A stretch of DNA of 64,000 bases. Source: Cystobacter fuscus DSM 2262 (lineage in GTDB: Bacteria > Myxococcota > Myxococcia > Myxococcales > Myxococcaceae). Below are positions 43,612-52,191 of this stretch, one piece after another; position 1 is the first letter of the stretch; each line of letters starts with the position of its first letter. The notes beneath the pieces were generated by a model. It searched no databases. It was not told the origin of the DNA and worked only from the letters and a program-made list of their open reading frames with translations. Made by a program: the position numbers and the translations under genes. The stretch covers positions 62,001-126,000 of the forward strand of contig NZ_ANAH02000023.1 of the NCBI RefSeq assembly GCF_000335475.2. Direction: 5' to 3'.

Positions 43612-45069
43612 TCAGGGGCCGGCGACCCCGAAGGCATCGTCGGGCATGAAGCTCAGGGTGATGCGCGCGCCGCCTCCGCCGATGGCTTGCGTGGCGTCCG
43701 GCCCGAAGTCGTAGGCGCGCAGGGACAGGGGCAGCTCCAGCCCCAGCGCCAGGTGCTGGGACAGCCGGACGCGCCCGTCGAGGGTGACGTAGGTGATGGA
43801 CTCGAAGCCGTCCCGGGGCTCGGCGTACACGCCCGTCACCCACCAGTGCCGGGCGCGCATCCGCAACATCCCCAGGCCCCGGCGCACGAGCTTCGCCTCC
43901 AGGATGCCCTCCGCGCCCGGGCCGACGTGGTAGTCGCGCACCAGCAGCGACTCGAGGCCGAGACTTCCCGCCGCGGCGAACCCCAGGCCTCCCAGGATGG
44001 CGCTGCCCTGCAGGAACACCTCCTGGCCGAGTCTCGCCTGCACCGTCGTCCCCAGGCCCAGGCCCACGGACGACACCCGGACGATGTTGTTGGCGCCGAA
44101 GTCATAGAGGCCGAACAGGCCCCACAGCCCCTTCACCGGGCTCGTCAGGCCCCCGTACTGCCCGCCCAGCAGCAGTCCCCGGATGTAGAGGTTGCCCATG
44201 ATGACGCCGGGAAAGGTCAGCCCCGCGCTCGCGTCGAAGTAGGAGAAGGGGTGGCGGTAGCGCCAGGTCGGATCCCCCAGGGCCCCGTAGGTGAGCTCCG
44301 CCGCCAGCGACACCTGCGGCCCCGCCTCGAGCAGGAGCCTGGGCGTGGTGGCCGTGCGGTCCTCCAGCCGCGTCATCAGGCTCACGCCCGGGGTGAGGAC
44401 GAAGGAGAGCGGCGGCGCCGAGTCGATGTCGCCCGAGGAGGACTCTCCGCCGAGCAGCCAGTCGTTCAGCGTCGCGCCCGGACTGAGGAGCAGTCCCGTG
44501 AGCCGCCGCAGCGGACTCACCCGGCCGCCCCCCTCGGGAATCACGGCGCGGTAGGTGCGGTAGAGCACCTCGCCCAGGAACATGCCGCCGAGCGTGGTGG
44601 TGATTTGATCATTGATGGCCGGGGCCTCGTTCTCCGCGAAGTACTCCCAGCCCAGGCTGGCCGCGAAGTTGTAGAGGCCCGCGCGCCAGAAGGGCATCCC
44701 GGAGGAGCGCGCGAAGTTGTAGATGAGCGAGCCGTGGTAGGGGTGGCCGAACTGGTTGGTGATGAACTGGTCCACGTCGAAGGTCCACCCGTGGGAGCCA
44801 TCGAAGTGTCCGCGTGTCGTCTCCCAGGAGATGAAGGCGAAGGGCTCGCGGGTGATGAGGTTGTGGAAGGAGAACAGGCCGATGTTGAACGCCGCGGCCT
44901 CGAACGCCGGGACGAGGTAGCTGCGGCGCAGCGGCGCGTCCGCGGGAGGCTGCTCCCTGGGGGCCTGCGCCTTCTCGGTCTCGGGCAGGGCGGCCGGGGG
45001 GACCTCGGCGGCGTGCCCGAGCGACCCCCACGTCAACAGCAGGGCCGCCATCAGCGCGCCCCCTCTCAC
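43612..45069 (-). CDS. DUF3943-type outer-membrane/periplasmic protein
   Basis: GTG 45069 overlaps the stop of the next gene (GTGA) and begins (M)RGGALMAALLLTWGSLGHAA, a Sec signal. The 485-residue protein resembles the DUF3943 family: PAFEAAAFNIGLFSFHNL, GWTFDVDQFITNQFGHPYHGSL and SLGWEYFAENEAPAINDQI are the conserved early block, followed by a C-terminal half of alternating strands suited to an outer-membrane barrel (last strand GGGGARITLSF). The function of the family is unknown. It is translationally coupled to the small membrane protein upstream. Confidence 0.78.
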   Translation of the reverse strand: MRGGALMAALLLTWGSLGHAAEVPPAALPETEKAQAPREQPPADAPLRRSYLVPAFEAAAFNIGLFSFHNLITREPFAFISWETTRGHFDGSHGWTFDVDQFITNQFGHPYHGSLIYNFARSSGMPFWRAGLYNFAASLGWEYFAENEAPAINDQITTTLGGMFLGEVLYRTYRAVIPEGGGRVSPLRRLTGLLLSPGATLNDWLLGGESSSGDIDSAPPLSFVLTPGVSLMTRLEDRTATTPRLLLEAGPQVSLAAELTYGALGDPTWRYRHPFSYFDASAGLTFPGVIMGNLYIRGLLLGGQYGGLTSPVKGLWGLFGLYDFGANNIVRVSSVGLGLGTTVQARLGQEVFLQGSAILGGLGFAAAGSLGLESLLVRDYHVGPGAEGILEAKLVRRGLGMLRMRARHWWVTGVYAEPRDGFESITYVTLDGRVRLSQHLALGLELPLSLRAYDFGPDATQAIGGGGARITLSFMPDDAFGVAGP

Positions 45070-45476
45070 GGCCACGTCCCTCCCAGGGCCACGCCGCCTC
45101 CGCCCGGGAGCAGCAGGGGCGCCGCGGAGAGCGCGCGCGGGGGCGGAGGGCCCCAGTTCCACATCGCCGCCGCGATCCCCACGGTGCACACCCCGACGAG
45201 CGCCAGGCCGATGCCGCCCAATTGGGTCTGCTGGCGCTTCCAGCGCTCCACCTGGACTTCCGCGGGGCTCACGGGCAGCGAGGCCACGCTGCCCTCCTGG
45301 ACGTTGGCGACCAGCCAGACGAGCGTGCCGGTGAAGGTCAGGCCCGCGCCGATGCCGGCCACCAAGGGGGCCCGGGAGAGCACGGGCGCGCGCGGCGGGG
45401 AGTCGGTGGCGGGGGGATCGGCCGGAGCGGAGGGGGTGGCTCCCAGGAGGGTCGCGCTCAACAGGAGGGAAAGCAT
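45066..45476 (-). CDS. Small signal-bearing membrane protein of unknown function
   Basis: The 136-residue product has an N-terminal signal (MLSLLLSATLLGATPSA), a Pro/Ala-rich stretch, a hydrophobic segment at about 36-58 (PLVAGIGAGLTFTGTLVWLVANV), a polar loop, and a second hydrophobic segment at about 88-108. No family was recognised. Its 4-bp overlap with the DUF3943 gene suggests they function together in the envelope. Confidence 0.65.
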   Translation of the reverse strand: MLSLLLSATLLGATPSAPADPPATDSPPRAPVLSRAPLVAGIGAGLTFTGTLVWLVANVQEGSVASLPVSPAEVQVERWKRQQTQLGGIGLALVGVCTVGIAAAMWNWGPPPPRALSAAPLLLPGGGGVALGGTWP

Positions 45477-45680
45477 GCTCGGGTCGCCAGGGGGAGAAGG
45501 AACGGCGCGGCCCTCGTACCACCCCCGGTGGGGGACCGCTCGCGGAAGGGTCGCTCGCATCCATGAGTCGACGTTTGCCGGGAGGCCTCGGCGCCCGAGG
45601 AGGGGGCGGGGTGACATCCGGCGGGGTGGGAGGCGAGAAGCGGGACCCACCTGGCCGGGGCTTGGGGTAAAGGGGGCGCC
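45477..45680. other. Divergent intergenic region before the Usg-like gene
   Basis: This 204-bp gap separates two divergent transcription units. No gene is visible, and no convincing promoter pair was recognised. Confidence 0.35.
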
Positions 45681-46709
45681 ATGAACGAGAACCTGCGAAT
45701 CGCCGTGGTGGGCGCCACGGGCGTGGTGGGACGCGAAGTGGTCTCCACGCTCTTCGACCGGGAGGTGACGGCCGAGCAGCTCACCCTGCTGGCCTCGGAG
45801 CGCTCCGCGGGCGAGGAGCTGGACTACGGCGAGGAGACGCTGGAGGTGGAGAAGGTCTCGGCCGAGTCCTTCCGGGGCATGGGGCTGGTGCTGCTGGCCA
45901 CGCCGGCGGAGGCGTCGCGCTCGCTCGCGCACCTGGCGCAGTCGGCGGGGGCGTGGGTGGTGGACGTGAGCTCCGCCTTCCGGGCCGAGGGCGCCGTGCC
46001 GCTGGTGCTCCCCGGCTTCAACTCCGAGCTGCTGGAGGCGAACTTCAAGGGCCGCCTGGTGGCGCTGCCCTCGGCGGTGACGACCGCGCTGGCGTGCATC
46101 CTCGAGCCGCTGCGCCAGGCGTTCGGCGTGGCCCAGGTGCAGGTGACGGCGATGATGGGGGTGTCCTCGGCGGGCAACGCGGGCGTGCGCGAGCTGGAGC
46201 AGCAGACGGCGGCGCTGCTGTCCGGGCGCGACCCCGAGGCGCACACCTTCCCCCAGCGCGTGGGCTTCAACCTGGTGCCCCAGGTGCTCCCCTTCCTCGC
46301 CAACTCGCCGTGGACGGAGGAGGAGGCGGGCTGGACGCTGGAGTGCGCGCGCCTCTTCGCGCCCCGGGGCGAGGTGCCCGTGGTGGCCGGCACCGCCGTG
46401 CAGGTGCCCACCTTCCACGGCCATGGCCTCAGCCTCCATGTGCGCCTGAAGAAGCCCGCGCCGGTGGACCAGGCCCGCGCCGCGCTCAAGGGCTCGCCCG
46501 CCCTCAAGGTGCTCGACTCTCCCGGGGAGAAGGTCTACCCCATGCCCAGCCTCGTCACCGCGGACCCCACCGTCCATGTGGGCCGCCTGCGCTCCTTCCC
46601 CCAGTCCCCCGAGTGGCTCACCCTCTTCGCCACCGTGGACAACGCCGGCCGGGGCGCCGCCCTCAACCTCGTGGAGGCCGGTCTGCGGCTCGCCGCGCGT
46701 CCCTCCTGA
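45681..46709 (+). CDS. Aspartate-semialdehyde dehydrogenase-like protein (Usg type), catalytic Cys absent
   Basis: The 342-residue protein has the Asd fold: NADP-binding RIAVVGATGVVGREV (6-20), DVSSAFR (95-101) and VSSAGNAGV. At the position of the catalytic Cys (usually NPNCST) it reads LPSAVTT (129-135) with Ala132, and the substrate-binding RVPV reads VQVPTFHGHG. These losses match Usg-1-like paralogues rather than true Asd, so it probably cannot make aspartate semialdehyde. The gene is apparently single. A functional asd must lie elsewhere in the genome. Confidence 0.82.
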   Translation: MNENLRIAVVGATGVVGREVVSTLFDREVTAEQLTLLASERSAGEELDYGEETLEVEKVSAESFRGMGLVLLATPAEASRSLAHLAQSAGAWVVDVSSAFRAEGAVPLVLPGFNSELLEANFKGRLVALPSAVTTALACILEPLRQAFGVAQVQVTAMMGVSSAGNAGVRELEQQTAALLSGRDPEAHTFPQRVGFNLVPQVLPFLANSPWTEEEAGWTLECARLFAPRGEVPVVAGTAVQVPTFHGHGLSLHVRLKKPAPVDQARAALKGSPALKVLDSPGEKVYPMPSLVTADPTVHVGRLRSFPQSPEWLTLFATVDNAGRGAALNLVEAGLRLAARPS

Positions 46710-46776
46710 CCCTTTGGCCTGACAATTTGGCAATGTCCTTTCGGCCGTCCCTGCCCATTTGACGGCGGGTGGGGAG

Positions 46777-46801
46777 GCCCCCTCCGGGTGCCGGAGGGGG
46801 C
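46777..46801 (+). terminator. Hairpin after the Usg-like gene
   Basis: GCCCCCTCCGG (46777-46787) and CCGGAGGGGGC (46791-46801) form a perfect 11-bp stem with a 3-nt loop, 68 bp after the stop and 50 bp before the next gene. No T tract follows. Confidence 0.5.
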
Positions 46802-46850
46802 GGGGGCCGGATTCCTCCTGGCCCCTGGCTTGCTAACCTCTTCCGCACCC

Positions 46851-47738
46851 ATGCGTACCTTCCTCCTCACGACCGCGTTGCTTCTGTCCACCGCGGCTTC
46901 GGCTCAGGTGAAGTTCACGTTCGGCACCGCCAACAGAGAGACGCTGCGCTTTGGCAAGGCCGACTGCCCGAATCCCGTGACCGTCACCTGGACGCGGACC
47001 ATTCAGCCCTGCGACAGGCTCACTCTCTGGATTTCGACGACGGGCGCATGTCAGGCCGCGGTCGACACCTCGAAGGGGGATGTCCCGCTGGACGAGGTCT
47101 CCCTGGCGACCTTCCAGGGCTCGAACACGGGCACCTTCAACCTCGCGCTCTCGAGGCTGCCCTTCGGTGCGTCGGATGCCGGGCCGGGCGGCTGTGGCGG
47201 CACCACCGAGGAGAGGACGTTCACGCTGTGCGGCGCCACCAAACAGGGTGATTATCTCGGCTCTTGCAACACGGCGGTGAGTGCCACGGCGGCCAGGGTC
47301 ATCTACGACGGCATGCCGCCCGCCACACCCTCGGTCTCCGCATCGAGCGGGTTTGACCAGGCCGCGAGCATCACCGTGAACGCGCCGAGCGATGCCATCA
47401 ATGGGCGGGTGAGGGTGTACCGCGACAATGTGGAGGTCCGGGCGGTGGACTGGTCGGTGGGCAAGGGGGCCATCCTGGTGGATGGGCTGGAGAATGACGT
47501 CACCTACGAGGTCGATGCCTACGTCACCGACGAAGCGGGTAACCAGAGCGAGCCGAGTGCGCGCGTGCAGGTCACTCCCACCAAGACGTATGGCTTCATG
47601 GAGCACTACGCCGGGGCGAATGGGCAGGAGATGGGCGGCTGTGGGGCGGTGGGCGGTGGGGTCGCGGGCGGCGCGGTGCTGGCCGTCCTGGGTTTCTGGT
47701 TGTTCTCAAGGAGAAATCGTTCATGGCTCGAGCAGTAG
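46851..47738 (+). CDS. Exported protein with fibronectin-like domain and MYXO-CTERM-like tail
   Basis: The 295-residue protein starts MRTFLLTTALLLSTAASAQ, a Sec signal. Cys-containing beta-rich sequence follows, then a fibronectin type III-like domain (about 160-250: PPATPSVSASSGFDQ to NDVTYEVDAYVTDEAGNQS). The C terminus shows a Gly/Cys motif (EMGGCGAVGGG), a hydrophobic segment (VLAVLGFWLF) and SRRNR: the tripartite pattern of MYXO-CTERM sorting signals, anchored or processed at the myxobacterial surface. The stop overlaps the start of the next gene by 16 bp. Confidence 0.75.
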   Translation: MRTFLLTTALLLSTAASAQVKFTFGTANRETLRFGKADCPNPVTVTWTRTIQPCDRLTLWISTTGACQAAVDTSKGDVPLDEVSLATFQGSNTGTFNLALSRLPFGASDAGPGGCGGTTEERTFTLCGATKQGDYLGSCNTAVSATAARVIYDGMPPATPSVSASSGFDQAASITVNAPSDAINGRVRVYRDNVEVRAVDWSVGKGAILVDGLENDVTYEVDAYVTDEAGNQSEPSARVQVTPTKTYGFMEHYAGANGQEMGGCGAVGGGVAGGAVLAVLGFWLFSRRNRSWLEQ

Positions 47739-48475
47739 CCCTCGGTGTCGCGGTGCTTCTCGCCGCGCTCCCCGGCCAGGCCCAGGAGTATTCTGACGCG
47801 CCCACCCAGTCGCCCCGGAGCGGGTCCGTGGAGTTGCGGCTCGGTAGCTACCGGCCGCAAGTCGACGCGGAGGAAGGGCTGAACGGCTCTCCCTTCTCGG
47901 ATGTCTTTGGGTCGGGCGGCTGGTTGCTCTTCGAACTGGAGGTTCAACGCTTCTTCTACCAGGGCATCGGCTCGGCGGGGCTGAGCGTGTCGGCGGGCTA
48001 CGCGGAGAAGTACGGCTACGCCCTGCGCGAGGATGGCAGCCCGAGCGCGGAGCGTCAGAGCTTCCACGTGGTTCCCCTGCACCTTCGGGCGGTCTACCGG
48101 TTCGACTACCCGGCGTTCCAATGGGGCTTCCCGCTGATTCCCTACGTCAAGCCAGGGCTCGTCTTCGTCCCGTGGTGGACGAACAAGGGCGGCAAGCTCG
48201 ATTCGGCGCCCGGGAGGGACGCGGTGGAGGGGAGCCCGGCGGTGCCCGCGCGCAAGGGCACCGGCGTCAGGTACGGCTGGGAAGTGGCCGTCGGTCTGTC
48301 CTTCATGCTCGACGTGCTGGAGCCTCGCTTCGCGCGCGACTTCGACTCGGACATGGGCATCAACCACAGCTATGTCTTCGCCGAATACACGTACTCGAAA
48401 GTGAACAGCTTTGGCCGGCCGGGTTTCAACTTGTCGGACTCCTACTGGATGTTCGGTCTGGCGCTGGATTACTAG
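47723..48475 (+). CDS. MXAN_2562-family outer-membrane beta-barrel protein
   Basis: The 250-residue product has a Sec signal (MARAVALGVAVLLAALPGQAQ) and a barrel of alternating strands: GSVELRLGSYRPQVDAEEG, LLFELEVQRFFYQGIGSAGLSVSAGYAEKYGYA, HVVPLHLRAVYRFDYP, and a closing SYWMFGLALDY. The N-terminal RLGSYRPQVD and the PLIPYVKPGL segment recall the MXAN_2562 family described for myxobacteria, whose function is unknown. AAGGAG lies 10 nt upstream of ATG 47723, inside the previous gene. Confidence 0.78.
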   Translation: MARAVALGVAVLLAALPGQAQEYSDAPTQSPRSGSVELRLGSYRPQVDAEEGLNGSPFSDVFGSGGWLLFELEVQRFFYQGIGSAGLSVSAGYAEKYGYALREDGSPSAERQSFHVVPLHLRAVYRFDYPAFQWGFPLIPYVKPGLVFVPWWTNKGGKLDSAPGRDAVEGSPAVPARKGTGVRYGWEVAVGLSFMLDVLEPRFARDFDSDMGINHSYVFAEYTYSKVNSFGRPGFNLSDSYWMFGLALDY

Positions 48476-48482
48476 GCCCTAC

Positions 48483-50315
48483 ATGACACTCCCTCCGTGC
48501 TCCTCCGTGCGGGCCCTGATGGCGGTTCTCGTGGTGGCCGTGGTGCTGTCGGCTCCTGGTTGCCACCGGGCGGTGAAGCCCGAGGCCGGGGGGGATCGCA
48601 CGGTGGAGGCCGGAGTGCCGGTGGACTTCGGCGCCGAGGGCCGGGACGCCCCCGTGGTGTCCTGGGACTTCGGTGACGGCTCGCCGGCCCAATCCGGCGC
48701 GCGGGTGGCCCACGCCTTCGAGCGTCCGGGCACCTACGCGGTGCGGGCGCTGGACAAGGGCGCGGTGCTGGCGAGCGCCACGCTGACGGTGGTGTCCCGG
48801 CCCGTGCTGCGCGCCATCCCGGACGACGCGGAGGTGGCCCTCTTCTTTCCCCAACTGCGCGGCAACGTGGACCCGTTGATGGGCTTCATGTCGCAACTGG
48901 TGGGCGAGTCCCAGGTGCTGCAGACGCTGGACGCGGTTCCCCTGCTGGCGCTGGTGCTGCGTGATGTGACGGGAGGACAGGCGCGCATCGTGGATCCGGA
49001 CGAGGGCCTGGGCTTCTTCTCCCTGCCGCGTTTCGAGGGCTCCGTGGTGCTGCTGGGCGTGGCGGACACCCAGGCCGCGGTGGACGCGGTGGTGAAGGAG
49101 GTGCAGTCGCGGGGCGCCCGGGTGGTGCGGCGCGAGCCCCAGGGCACCGTCTTCCTGCGGCGGGACAATGGCATGTCGATGGTCGTCTTCCCGGATCGCG
49201 GCTACCTGTACGTCGTGGTGCCGGACGCGCCGGAGTCGGAGTCCGAGCAGGAGGAGGGCACGCCGCAGCAGGTGCTGGCGGAGGTGGGCGATGACGGCCT
49301 CGCGGCGGTGGAGGAGGTGCGCGCGCGCATCCAGGGCGCGAGCGGCTCGGGGCTGTCCGAGCAGCCGCTGCTCACGTCGATGCGCGCGAAGGTGGGCGCG
49401 GGCCACGTGCACGTCTTCGCCCGCCCCGAGGGCAATGACGCCTCCGCGAGCATCCAGGGCTTGTGGGCGGCGCTGACGTTCCAGGACACCCGGGCGGACC
49501 TGGAGGGCTGGGTGGTGTCGGACAGGTCGCTCTTCCAGGGAGGCACGGCGCCGGGCTCGGAGCTGCTGGCCCGGGCGCCCCTGGGGCCCATCGCCGCGCT
49601 GACGGTGTCCCTGCCTCCCGAGACGCTGGCGAAGCTCGTCTTCGGCTCGCCCGGCTCGGAGCGCCGCGCGCAGACGGAGCAGCGCATGGCGCGACAGGGG
49701 CTCGACGCGGCCGGCGTGCAGGGGATGCTGGGCGCGTTGCGCGGAGACCTGTCGTTGCTGGCCTACCTGGACGCGCCGGCCTTCTACCGCAACCTGCTCA
49801 AGGGCGAGCGGGGTCCGGAGCCGCGCGGCAGCGTGTTGTTCCAGGCGGGGCTCGTGCGCTCCGAGCCGGTGCTGGAGTGGCTCACCGGGGTGCTGAAGTC
49901 GCGCGGGCAGCCCTTCGAGGTGCTCAAGGACAAGGGCGCCACGCGCCTGCGCACGCGCGTGTTCGAGCAGCCGGTGGACGTCACCCTCACGGCGGACCGG
50001 CTGACGCTGCGCGGGGGCGAGTCGCTGGAGGCGCGGGCGCAGGGCGGGGTGGGGGAGGAGCTGCGCCAGCGCTTCGGGGCCCAGGGCTTCGAGCCGGGCC
50101 ACCTGTCGGCCATGGTGGACATGGGCCGGGTGCGCTCCGAATTGGATTCACCTCGGGAGGTGCCCGGCGTGCCGCCGCAGCAGCTTCCCGTGGCGCGTGC
50201 CCTGGTGGGCACGTTGATCGATCAGCTGCCGCCCGTCGAGAGTCTCTTCCTCGACTTCGCGCCCGAGCAGGGGGGCGGCCGTTTCCGCATGAGCACCGTG
50301 TTGCGCTCGCGCTGA
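48483..50315 (+). CDS. PKD-domain lipoprotein
   Basis: The 610-residue protein has a lipoprotein signal (MTLPPCSSVRALMAVLVVAVVLSAPGC, acylated Cys at about 27) and a PKD domain at about 30-105 (VVSWDFGDGSPAQSG, GTYAVRALD). The remaining 500 residues look like a long alpha/beta region with FFPQLRGNVDPLMGFM and RRDNGMSMVVFPDRGYLYVVV; no family was recognised. It probably lies at the outer membrane. It starts 7 bp after the barrel gene and ends 10 bp before the MoaD-MoaE gene. Confidence 0.75.
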   Translation: MTLPPCSSVRALMAVLVVAVVLSAPGCHRAVKPEAGGDRTVEAGVPVDFGAEGRDAPVVSWDFGDGSPAQSGARVAHAFERPGTYAVRALDKGAVLASATLTVVSRPVLRAIPDDAEVALFFPQLRGNVDPLMGFMSQLVGESQVLQTLDAVPLLALVLRDVTGGQARIVDPDEGLGFFSLPRFEGSVVLLGVADTQAAVDAVVKEVQSRGARVVRREPQGTVFLRRDNGMSMVVFPDRGYLYVVVPDAPESESEQEEGTPQQVLAEVGDDGLAAVEEVRARIQGASGSGLSEQPLLTSMRAKVGAGHVHVFARPEGNDASASIQGLWAALTFQDTRADLEGWVVSDRSLFQGGTAPGSELLARAPLGPIAALTVSLPPETLAKLVFGSPGSERRAQTEQRMARQGLDAAGVQGMLGALRGDLSLLAYLDAPAFYRNLLKGERGPEPRGSVLFQAGLVRSEPVLEWLTGVLKSRGQPFEVLKDKGATRLRTRVFEQPVDVTLTADRLTLRGGESLEARAQGGVGEELRQRFGAQGFEPGHLSAMVDMGRVRSELDSPREVPGVPPQQLPVARALVGTLIDQLPPVESLFLDFAPEQGGGRFRMSTVLRSR

Positions 50316-50325
50316 GGTTGCCGCC

Positions 50326-50994
50326 GTGTCCAGCTCACTCACCATTCTCTATTTCGCCGCGGCGCGGGAGCGCGCGGGACTCGCGCGCGAGTCGCTGGAG
50401 GTGCCCGCGGGCGCGCGGGTGGGGGAGGTGTTGAGCCTGCTGGCCTCGCGCCACCCCGGGCTCGCGCCGCTGCTGCCCCACCTGCGGGTGGCGGTGAACC
50501 AGGAGTTCTCCACGTCCGAGACCGAGGTACCCCCGGGCGCCGAGGTGGCGTTGATTCCCCCGGTGGCGGGGGGCTCCGGTGGGCTGTTCCGGGTGGTGGA
50601 CCGGCCGCTGCGCCTGGAGGAAGTGGTGGAGGCGGTGGCCAGCGAGGCGCTGGGCGGGCTCGTCACCTTCTCGGGCGCGGTGCGCAACCAGACGAAGGGC
50701 CGGCGCGTGGTGAGGCTGGAGTACGAGGCCTATCCGCCGATGGCGGAGAAGAAGCTGGCGGAGATTGGCGCCGAGGTGGCCGAGCGGTTCAACGGCACGC
50801 GGCTGGCCATCGTGCACCGGGTGGGAACGCTGCACCCGGGCGAGCTGGCGGTGGTGATCGCCGCCGCGGCGCCGCACCGCAAGGAGGCGTTCCTCGGGTG
50901 CGAGCACGCGATTGAACGGCTCAAGCAGGACGTGCCCATCTGGAAGAAGGAATTCTTCGAGGATGGCGAGGTGTGGGTGGGCCTGGGGCCCTGA
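50326..50994 (+). CDS. MoaD-MoaE fusion, molybdopterin synthase
   Basis: Both subunits of molybdopterin synthase are in one 222-residue chain. Residues 1-83 are MoaD: LTILYFAAARERAGL at the start, EVALIPPVAGG at the end with Gly82-Gly83. MoaE follows from about residue 87: LGGLVTFSGAVRNQTKGRRVVRLEYEAY, IVHRVGTLHPGELAVVI and VPIWKKEFFEDG with the catalytic Lys. Free MoaD needs its C-terminal Gly-Gly for thiocarboxylation, so the fusion must be cleaved after Gly83 or work otherwise; mycobacterial MoaX is a similar case. GTG 50326 follows GAGG. Confidence 0.93.
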   Translation: MSSSLTILYFAAARERAGLARESLEVPAGARVGEVLSLLASRHPGLAPLLPHLRVAVNQEFSTSETEVPPGAEVALIPPVAGGSGGLFRVVDRPLRLEEVVEAVASEALGGLVTFSGAVRNQTKGRRVVRLEYEAYPPMAEKKLAEIGAEVAERFNGTRLAIVHRVGTLHPGELAVVIAAAAPHRKEAFLGCEHAIERLKQDVPIWKKEFFEDGEVWVGLGP

Positions 50995-51060
50995 CGAGGG
51001 CGTCGTTTGAGCCTTGGTCCCCAGCGAGAAACCGTGAGTATCTTCCGCGCCGGAGGCCAC

Positions 51061-52191
51061 ATGGGGTTCGAACTCGAGGTCGACAACTATCGTGCCCTGC
51101 GCCGGGTTCGCTGGAAGGCGGATGGTGTGTGTGCACTCGTAGGGCCCAACGGCAGCGGCAAGACGACGCTGCTGAGTGTGCTGGCCTTTCTGCGGTCCGC
51201 AGCGGTGGATGGCTTCGGAAAGGCGCTTAACGCGCATGGTGGCGCCGCCCTGTTTCGTCACAGGCAAGCTGCCGCCAGCGAGCCCGTTCGGTTTGCACTC
51301 ACCGTCGGAGATGTGAGGTGGGAGGCCAAACCATCCACAGGTGGGCTCGGTGTCGTCGTCCCTGTTCCCGAACTTCTCATCATCGAGCAGGAAGTCGTGG
51401 CGGAACAGCGAGCCGGTGAGGCGAATTTCAGGGTTCTTGAGAAGAGCAAGAATGCCAGCGATCAAGGCTTCCTGGATGCTGTGGCGGAGGCGAGCCCAGA
51501 CCTGAGGACCGCGATGGATTCGCTGGTGGCCACCCTGTCGACCTCGGTTCTCTACAGCTTTGATGCCTTCTGGCAACTGAAGAGGGAAGGGTCGCGAGAG
51601 GGTACGGACGTCTGGCTCAATCCAGACGGGCGCAATGCTTTCACCGTGTTGCGCAACTGGATCGCGGGGAAAAGAGAGTACCGGCCTCGTTGGGAATGGG
51701 TGCGAAGCGGCCTGCGAGAGTGCTTTCCCGATCTATTCGATGACCTCGACTTTGCGGTCGCCGGCCAGACTGTTGCCGCTCAGTTTTATGGGCCTGGAGG
51801 TGGGGATCCGACACCAATGCATCTCGCCCCGAATGGTCTCCTCATGGCGCTTCTCATACTCTGCGCGATCGCATCAGGGCGCGACCGGGGCGTCATTTGC
51901 ATCGACGAACCAGAGAATGGTCTTCATCCGTATGCGATCCAGCGGCTCATCTCGCTCATGAGAGAACGCGCCGAGACACATGGGCTGACCATTCTGCTCG
52001 CCACGCACTCACCGACGTTGCTGAACGAGTTCAATGATCAACTGGACCATGTCTTCATCATGGAGCCGTGGCAGGAGACCCTCCCCGTGCGGCTCGACCA
52101 GCACCAGAATCCGGAGTGGCTCCGGAACTTCGCGCTCGGCGACCTCTACATGAATCAGACGATCGCACCCCAGGTGCAGCCGAAGACATGA
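51061..52191 (+). CDS. AAA/ABC-type ATPase, OLD-like, of a two-gene candidate defence module
   Basis: The 376-residue protein starts at ATG 51061 with GGAGG at 51051-51055. It has a Walker A GPNGSGKTT (28-36), an ABC-like signature region HLAPNGLLMALLIL (about 254-267), Walker B VICIDEPENGLHP (278-290) and an H-loop THSP (315-318): the AAA_21/RecF-SMC-like ATPase of OLD-type systems, without a coiled-coil arm. Codon use is less GC-biased than neighbouring genes, a sign of transfer. The 4-bp overlap with the next gene (ATGA) makes a tight pair. Confidence 0.85.
   Translation: MGFELEVDNYRALRRVRWKADGVCALVGPNGSGKTTLLSVLAFLRSAAVDGFGKALNAHGGAALFRHRQAAASEPVRFALTVGDVRWEAKPSTGGLGVVVPVPELLIIEQEVVAEQRAGEANFRVLEKSKNASDQGFLDAVAEASPDLRTAMDSLVATLSTSVLYSFDAFWQLKREGSREGTDVWLNPDGRNAFTVLRNWIAGKREYRPRWEWVRSGLRECFPDLFDDLDFAVAGQTVAAQFYGPGGGDPTPMHLAPNGLLMALLILCAIASGRDRGVICIDEPENGLHPYAIQRLISLMRERAETHGLTILLATHSPTLLNEFNDQLDHVFIMEPWQETLPVRLDQHQNPEWLRNFALGDLYMNQTIAPQVQPKT

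Noticed and set aside
45681-46709. Authentic aspartate-semialdehyde dehydrogenase asd
   Set aside because: The catalytic Cys and the substrate-binding Arg are both replaced.
46715-46740. Possible sigma-54 promoter (TGGC...TTTGGC) upstream of the MYXO-CTERM gene
   Set aside because: The GG and GC dinucleotides are 14 bp apart at their starts instead of 12, so the spacing is wrong.
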